16,260 nucleotides of DNA from Microcaldota archaeon (GTDB lineage: Archaea; Micrarchaeota; Micrarchaeia; Anstonellales; Bilamarchaeaceae): the NCBI GenBank assembly GCA_030666035.1, contig DAOUYQ010000001.1, forward strand, positions 1 to 16,260, written 5' to 3'. Below the pieces are notes generated by a model. The model searched no databases and was not told the DNA's origin. It saw only the letters and a program-made list of their open reading frames with translations. Numbering within the stretch: the first letter of the stretch is position 1; every line of letters begins with the position of its first letter. The position numbers and the translations under genes are program-made. This document shows positions 13,126-16,260 of the stretch, piece by piece.

Positions 13126-13482
13126 CTATTCGCTGAATTTGGTAGCAACCACATCAATAATTATCCCGTAAACTATTCCAAAGGCTATTAGGATTTCTGC
13201 CCCCCCATAGAAGGATATTGCCACAGTTACAATTGCACCAAGGATTGCACCCCTCAGTGCTGCATTTGCAAGTTTCCCGCTGACGAGTACTATTCCCCCT
13301 GCAAGCCCGATAACCAGCCCGATTAGCAGCCTATTATAGAAAGTTGCTGCAAGAAGGGCAAAAGTAATTTCAAACCCGGGAATCCCAATTGCTTCAGGGT
13401 CCAGCTGGCTTGTTCCGTATGCACAGAAGAGCCCGCACAATGCGCCAATTGCAAGCGCAATAATAAGCCTTTTCCAGTTCAT
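13126..13482 (-). CDS. Four-helix membrane protein of unknown function
   Basis: A 118-aa protein that is almost entirely hydrophobic. Four predicted helices are rich in Gly/Ala: WKRLIIALAIGALCGLFCAYG, LLIGLVIGLAGGIVLV, AALRGAILGAIVTVAISF and a last one with IAFGIVYGIIIDVV. An extracellular-type loop containing PGFEIT lies between helices 1 and 2. No family is recognised. ATG 13482 is preferred over 13500 because the TATA box (13504-13512) is centred 26 nt from it, giving an exact leaderless start. It is cotranscribed with the MscL-like gene, so a role in the membrane or osmotic response is possible but unproven. Confidence 0.65.
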   Translation of the reverse strand: MNWKRLIIALAIGALCGLFCAYGTSQLDPEAIGIPGFEITFALLAATFYNRLLIGLVIGLAGGIVLVSGKLANAALRGAILGAIVTVAISFYGGAEILIAFGIVYGIIIDVVATKFSE

Positions 13483-13503
13483 AAGCCAACATTCACACAA
13501 AAA

Positions 13504-13512
13504 ATATTTTAA
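13504..13512 (-). promoter_or_regulatory. TATA box of the membrane protein/MscL-like operon
   Basis: Reads TTAAAATAT on the minus strand, centred 26 nt from ATG 13482. Confidence 0.5.
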
Positions 13513-13521
13513 GCTGATGCT

Positions 13522-13845
13522 TCAGATCACAGAAATTCCGCCCATTCCCCCAATCAGGTACGCAATCGCCTGCCCTACTTCTGCAATCTTGTCTTCATAT
13601 ACTTTTGCAAGGATTGGCCAGCCTGCTGAGCAATATTTTGCCACTCCCCTCCCGGATTTATTAACCAGCCCCATGGAAGTTAGCTTTTGCAGCCCGTCAT
13701 ATGTTTTTGAGCGGGCAATTTTGAGAGTTTTGATTATTTGCCCGGCAGTCGTTTTAGGATTAGAGCAGACGAACAGATAAATGCTCGACTCTTTTTCAGA
13801 GAGGCCCAGGAACTCCAGAGAACTTCTGATTTTTCCCCCTGGCAT
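13522..13845 (-). CDS. TrmB-family-like winged-helix transcriptional regulator (single domain)
   Basis: A 107-aa protein. Residues ~10-60 fit the TrmB N-terminal winged helix: FLGLSEKESSIYLFVCSNP, then TTAGQIIKTLKIARSKTYDG as the helix-turn-helix and LQKLTSMGLVNKSG leading into the wing. The remaining ~45 residues end in a Gly/Ile-rich hydrophobic stretch. The sugar-binding domain of full TrmB proteins is absent, so it would bind DNA as a small stand-alone regulator. ATG 13845 lies 28 nt from the centre of a TATA box, supporting a leaderless start. Targets are unknown; neighbouring operons are candidates. Confidence 0.75.
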   Translation of the reverse strand: MPGGKIRSSLEFLGLSEKESSIYLFVCSNPKTTAGQIIKTLKIARSKTYDGLQKLTSMGLVNKSGRGVAKYCSAGWPILAKVYEDKIAEVGQAIAYLIGGMGGISVI

Positions 13846-13869
13846 ATATTCCTTTAACGTGAGAAAACT

Positions 13870-13877
13870 TTATAAAT
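13870..13877 (-). promoter_or_regulatory. TATA box of the TrmB-like gene
   Basis: Reads ATTTATAA on the minus strand within a longer AT stretch (13868-13880), about 28 nt upstream of ATG 13845. Confidence 0.5.
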
Positions 13878-13939
13878 ATATGCTGTTTTTCCCAACAATT
13901 TTGTGGTTAAATCTATTAAAATTCGGCAAGAAGCGCAGC

Positions 13940-13947
13940 TTTAAATA
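13940..13947 (+). promoter_or_regulatory. TATA box of the leader ORF/zinc-ribbon unit
   Basis: TTTAAATA, preceded by GCAGC, is centred about 26 nt upstream of ATG 13969, placing the transcription start at that ATG. Confidence 0.55.
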
Positions 13948-13968
13948 CTGGCACTGCGTAATAATATC

Positions 13969-14013
13969 ATGTTCTTTAGCAATTCCCATCTCAAAGCCGG
14001 GGTGGTTTTCTAA
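13969..14013 (+). CDS. 14-codon leaderless upstream ORF (possible leader peptide)
   Basis: ATG 13969 coincides with the predicted transcription start. It encodes MFFSNSHLKAGVVF and stops at TAA 14011-14013. Its stop overlaps the next start codon by one base (TAATG). The GGGGTGG that would serve as the ribosome site of the next gene (13999-14005) lies within this ORF's codons. This layout suggests translational coupling, but a 14-codon ORF can occur by chance. Confidence 0.35.
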   Translation: MFFSNSHLKAGVVF

Positions 14014-14162
14014 TGTACCACGTTTGCGCCCATTGCAGGGCCAGGGGCAGAGACCGTTCCTATTCCTACCCGAAGGGCTGGAGGTCCCACAGAACATCAA
14101 AAGGAATTCTTCTCTTGTGCCCGGATTGCCAGGAGAAGCTCAAAAACGGCGTATTTGCATAA
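14013..14162 (+). CDS. 49-aa zinc-ribbon-like protein
   Basis: A small basic protein with two CxxC knuckles, C5-A-H-C8 and C36-P-D-C39, separated by 27 residues rich in Arg, Ser and Tyr. These four Cys would hold one zinc in a ribbon-like fold. Small archaeal proteins of this kind often bind nucleic acid or ribosomes, but no specific family is recognised. Start ATG 14013 has GGGGTGG 7 nt upstream and overlaps the stop of the 14-codon upstream ORF. It lies upstream of the nuclease gene, which has its own promoter. Confidence 0.72.
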   Translation: MYHVCAHCRARGRDRSYSYPKGWRSHRTSKGILLLCPDCQEKLKNGVFA

Positions 14163-14192
14163 CCCCTTTTCCACAGGCTCCTTATCACAAAG

Positions 14193-14200
14193 CATAAATC
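14193..14200 (+). promoter_or_regulatory. TATA-like box of the ATP-cone nuclease gene
   Basis: CATAAATC is centred about 27 nt upstream of ATG 14224, giving a leaderless start. Confidence 0.45.
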
Positions 14201-14223
14201 TTTTGCCTTAGGTAGTTTTCTCA

Positions 14224-15054
14224 ATGAAAAATGAGATTCTGGTAGTTAAGGAAGATGGAAGCAAAGAGAAATTCGACCCTGCAAAAGTAAAGCGGGCTTT
14301 GCGCAGGAGCGGACTGAGCCCCAAGGAAGCAGAGATTGTGCTCAAGCTCCTTAAGCCTTATTTGCGTGGAGGAATAACTACCAAGCAAATCTATTCCCGC
14401 GTATACGGAATAATCCGTGAGATGCGCCCCGAAGTAACTCACCGCTATAATCTCAAGCGTGCCCTGCAGCTCCTTGGCCCAACAGGCTATGATTTTGAGG
14501 ATTTTACAGCAAAATTATTCGAATGCATGGGGTATGAGGCGGATGTCCGCCAGATTCCACTTGGAAAATGCGTAACCCACGAGACAGACGTTATCGCGCG
14601 CAAAGGAAAAGAAAAACTTATGGTGGAATGCAAGTTCCGCAATGAGCCTGGCGCCAAATGCCGCATCCAGACTGCCCTCTACATTTACGCCCGCTTTTTG
14701 GATTTGCGTGAGGGGGCAAAGATTTATTCCAAGGTCCCGTTTACCAAAGCCTGTTTAGTTACAAATGCAAAATTTTCCGGGCACACGATTACTTATGCTG
14801 AATGCATGGGAATGAGGCTGATTGGATGGAGATATCCGCTTGCGGAAAGCCTGGAAGTGCTTATCGACCGCACCAAATGCTACCCAATAAGCGTGATAAA
14901 AATGAATGCCCACACTTTGCGCACACTCCTAAAGCGTGGGATATTCACTGTGCTCGATGTCCCCCAAAACCCAAAGGAATTTGCAGACCTTACCGGAATT
15001 TCGCTTTCCAATGCACGCAGGATAGTAAAGGAAGCGGATTATGCAAGGAGTTAG
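14224..15054 (+). CDS. ATP-cone domain fused to Mrr-like PD-(D/E)xK endonuclease
   Basis: A 276-aa protein. Residues ~4-85 are an ATP-cone: VVKEDGSKEKFDPAKVKRAL, SGLSPKEAE and GITTKQIYSRVYGIIRE, a nucleotide-sensing module known from ribonucleotide reductase and NrdR. Residues ~86-210 form a restriction-endonuclease-like fold: GYDFEDFTAKLFECMGYEAD with E92, then D122 in ETDVIA and E135-C-K137, giving the E...D...ExK catalytic set. The C-terminal ~45 residues (LKRGIFTVLDV, then DLTGISLSNARRIVKEA) resemble a helix-hairpin-helix. Likely a nucleotide-controlled DNase acting in defence or repair. The ATP-cone/nuclease pairing is known in archaea; its role is unsettled. It appears monocistronic. 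Confidence 0.85.
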   Translation: MKNEILVVKEDGSKEKFDPAKVKRALRRSGLSPKEAEIVLKLLKPYLRGGITTKQIYSRVYGIIREMRPEVTHRYNLKRALQLLGPTGYDFEDFTAKLFECMGYEADVRQIPLGKCVTHETDVIARKGKEKLMVECKFRNEPGAKCRIQTALYIYARFLDLREGAKIYSKVPFTKACLVTNAKFSGHTITYAECMGMRLIGWRYPLAESLEVLIDRTKCYPISVIKMNAHTLRTLLKRGIFTVLDVPQNPKEFADLTGISLSNARRIVKEADYARS

Positions 15055-15069
15055 GGCCCCAGTTAAGTT

Positions 15070-15078
15070 CTTAAATTC
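15070..15078 (+). promoter_or_regulatory. TATA-like box of the 176-aa gene
   Basis: CTTAAATTC is centred 26 nt upstream of ATG 15100, supporting that start. Confidence 0.45.
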
Positions 15079-15099
15079 TTTTTTTCTATACCTTCCCTA

Positions 15100-15630
15100 A
15101 TGCCTCCCTCCTCTAAAATCAGCCTCAGGAATACTCCCCTCCCCTTCATGCCCAAAAGCCATTTTAAGAAGAAGCTTGAATCTGCCCTGAAGCTCGCAAA
15201 AGACATGATTGAGCGCGGGGATTCTTCCGATTCAATCCATCTGGAAGCCCTCCGGATGCGCCGCGCATCTGTATTTGCCCTTGGAAAAAACAGGGACGGC
15301 TTGAAACAAAGTTCGGTTCTTTGGGGGAAAGCGCATCTTCTGGATATTGTTGGGATGATTTGGGATGAGTCTTTTCTCAATTCCATTTCTGATGAGGACA
15401 CTCCCACTCAGCTTAAGGAGCGCGCAAGGCAATGCATGATTAATGCAGGCTACCTCTCAACAATAGAACCTCCAGAGCCAAAGGAAGGGGGAGCAGCATT
15501 CTGGAAGGATCCCGCGCTCAGGCAGTTTTCCCGCGCATCCCAGTTCGTTGCCCAATCCGAAATACTCCAGGAATTTGCAAAGATACGTGAAGAAAATTCG
15601 TGCTGGAAGCCGGCTGTGGAACAAAAATAA
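15100..15630 (+). CDS. Hypothetical 176-aa helical protein
   Basis: A soluble, mainly helical protein: basic N terminus, then KSHFKKKLESALKLAKDMIE, RMRRASVFALGKNRDGLK, an acidic DESFLNSISDEDTPTQL stretch, and a C-terminal helix pair ending in a polar tail. There are no catalytic motifs, membrane segments or Cys clusters. I do not recognise a family. The TATA box favours ATG 15100; MPKSHF at 15148 is a possible internal start. It is 45 nt downstream of the nuclease gene but has its own promoter. Confidence 0.7.
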   Translation: MPPSSKISLRNTPLPFMPKSHFKKKLESALKLAKDMIERGDSSDSIHLEALRMRRASVFALGKNRDGLKQSSVLWGKAHLLDIVGMIWDESFLNSISDEDTPTQLKERARQCMINAGYLSTIEPPEPKEGGAAFWKDPALRQFSRASQFVAQSEILQEFAKIREENSCWKPAVEQK

Positions 15631-15657
15631 AACAACGGCTAGTTTCCCCTAACCAAA

Positions 15658-15829
15658 TCAATCTTTCAGAACGATAATGTAAACCCGTTTTCCAACGTGT
15701 TTTTTAAGAGCGTCCACTTTAGCCCCATTTCCATAGGGCGTCACCCGTTTTTCATAAATCTCTTATCTCCCTTGGCATAATCTGTTTAATCTCTATTCGG
15801 TCTAATTTTGTCCCACAGCCTCGGAAGCC
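15658..15829 (-). pseudogene. Frameshifted DUF2080 (putative transposon-encoded protein) remnant
   Basis: Two minus-strand frames join into one small protein. The first (15752-15829) includes DRIEIKQIMPREIRD before a TGA at 15752-15754. The second, one base over, gives YEKRVTPYGNGAKVD followed by KKHVGKRVYIIVLKD and a TGA at 15658-15660. The YGNGAKV core and the GKRVYIIVL end are characteristic of archaeal DUF2080/PF09853 proteins, small proteins found with transposases. Removing one T from the TTT run at 15755-15757 would restore the frame. There is no ATG in the first frame ahead of the conserved part, so the start also appears lost. No transposase gene is nearby. Confidence 0.6.
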
Positions 15830-15835
15830 TTAGGG

Positions 15836-15844
15836 TATTTAAAC
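15836..15844 (+). promoter_or_regulatory. TATA box of the last membrane-protein gene
   Basis: TATTTAAAC is centred about 27 nt upstream of ATG 15867 and favours that codon over ATG 15861. Being nearly symmetrical, it could also once have served the DUF2080 remnant on the other strand. Confidence 0.5.
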
Positions 15845-15866
15845 ATTCTTTGCAATTTCCATGTGC

Positions 15867-16256
15867 ATGGACTTAGACAAAATGCTGGTGAGCAGAGTTG
15901 CCCAGGCAAAAAAGAGCCGCATTGGAAGGGCACTCGATAAATTTGCATCCCAGATTGGAGGCCCTTCTGCGGCAGCAGGTTTGAACCTTATGTGCACCGC
16001 TGCCCTGGGCATAATAATTACCTGGCCAATATATGAAGTCGGGGGATTTTATGCCGCAATTCCAACAGGCGGCTTCACGCTGATTCTGCTCTCAATAATT
16101 TCCCTCGCAATAATAGTTAATGTTACCAGCTCGGATGCCCTGCGAAAAGTAACGCGGCCCCTTCTTGTTTTTGCAATAATGTTCTCGCTTCCCTTTGGGC
16201 TCCTGAGCCTTTCTCTTCTTCATAGCATTTCCCAGCCTCATCAGCATAACAAATAA
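15867..16256 (+). CDS. Small three-helix membrane protein
   Basis: A 129-aa protein. It has a soluble basic N terminus (DKMLVSRVAQAKKSRIGRAL), then three predicted transmembrane helices at about 37-55, 65-84 and 97-117, with the polar loop NVTSSDALRKVTRP between the last two, and a His-rich end (QPHQHNK). No family is recognised. The start could be 15861 (adding Met-Cys), but the TATA spacing favours 15867. The stop TAA is inside the window, so the gene is complete. Confidence 0.7.
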   Translation: MDLDKMLVSRVAQAKKSRIGRALDKFASQIGGPSAAAGLNLMCTAALGIIITWPIYEVGGFYAAIPTGGFTLILLSIISLAIIVNVTSSDALRKVTRPLLVFAIMFSLPFGLLSLSLLHSISQPHQHNK

Positions 16257-16260
16257 TTCC

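Noticed and set aside
13781..14197. 138-codon plus-strand open frame
   Set aside because: It overlaps the TrmB-like gene and its promoter; the 49-aa CxxC frame with a ribosome site explains the same region better.

Overview
The window looks archaeal. Most first-in-unit genes have a TATA-like box whose centre lies about 23-27 nt upstream of the start codon, so they are probably read from leaderless or nearly leaderless mRNAs. Genes inside operons instead carry GGGAGG or GGTGA ribosome sites. The tRNA gene has no encoded CCA. There is a TrmB-type regulator, an EF1A/SelB-like factor with a degenerate G domain, and a DUF2080 transposon-type remnant. Many small compact genes and several Cys-rich secreted proteins would fit a DPANN-type lineage, but no marker gene here proves that.

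Layout. 2-880 is the 3' end of a membrane-anchored surface protein, followed by a CDP-alcohol phosphatidyltransferase (939-1553). 1554-2047 is an RNA block: a terminator-like inverted repeat, a strong TATA box, a closed ~215-nt structured RNA of unknown class (1692-1906) and tRNA-Arg(CCG). A putative 29-aa gene follows. 2209-2860 (minus) is a two-gene envelope operon resembling bacterial yqjD-yqjE. An AI-2E-type permease and a DEAD-box helicase converge at 3975/3984. A TSP3-repeat lipoprotein and a secreted metzincin-type protease converge at 6263/6642. A large AT-hook/ankyrin protein and a pseudo-GTPase EF1A paralog fill 8184-11058. After a 518-bp repeat-rich gap come a 71-aa gene and a membrane-anchored cyclophilin. 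On the minus strand are a MscL-like channel, a four-helix membrane protein and a TrmB-type HTH protein. On the plus strand are a leader ORF with a 49-aa zinc-ribbon protein, an ATP-cone/Mrr-like nuclease, an unrecognised 176-aa protein and a small membrane protein. A frameshifted DUF2080 gene lies between the last two.

The most unusual content is a family of modular, hairpin-rich repeats present three times (6267-6566, 11021-11220, 12520-12785). All are in the same orientation and each begins at the 3' end of a plus-strand gene. Each is a common core carrying different extra hairpins at different points. Four hairpin doublets inside them show compensatory changes in their stems. One copy is interrupted by an 88-bp MITE-like element with 16-bp perfect inverted ends, and another supplies the last codons of the EF1A-like gene. 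A second signal is a 30-bp element, 29/30 identical, at 2050-2079 and inverted at 11471-11500. Both copies sit directly upstream of a TATA-like box and a very small ORF.

Functionally the window mixes envelope genes (lipid synthesis, secreted and surface proteins, permease, mechanosensitive channel), RNA/protein maintenance (helicase, cyclophilin, EF1A paralog) and accessory genes. No CRISPR array, rRNA or intact transposase gene is visible.
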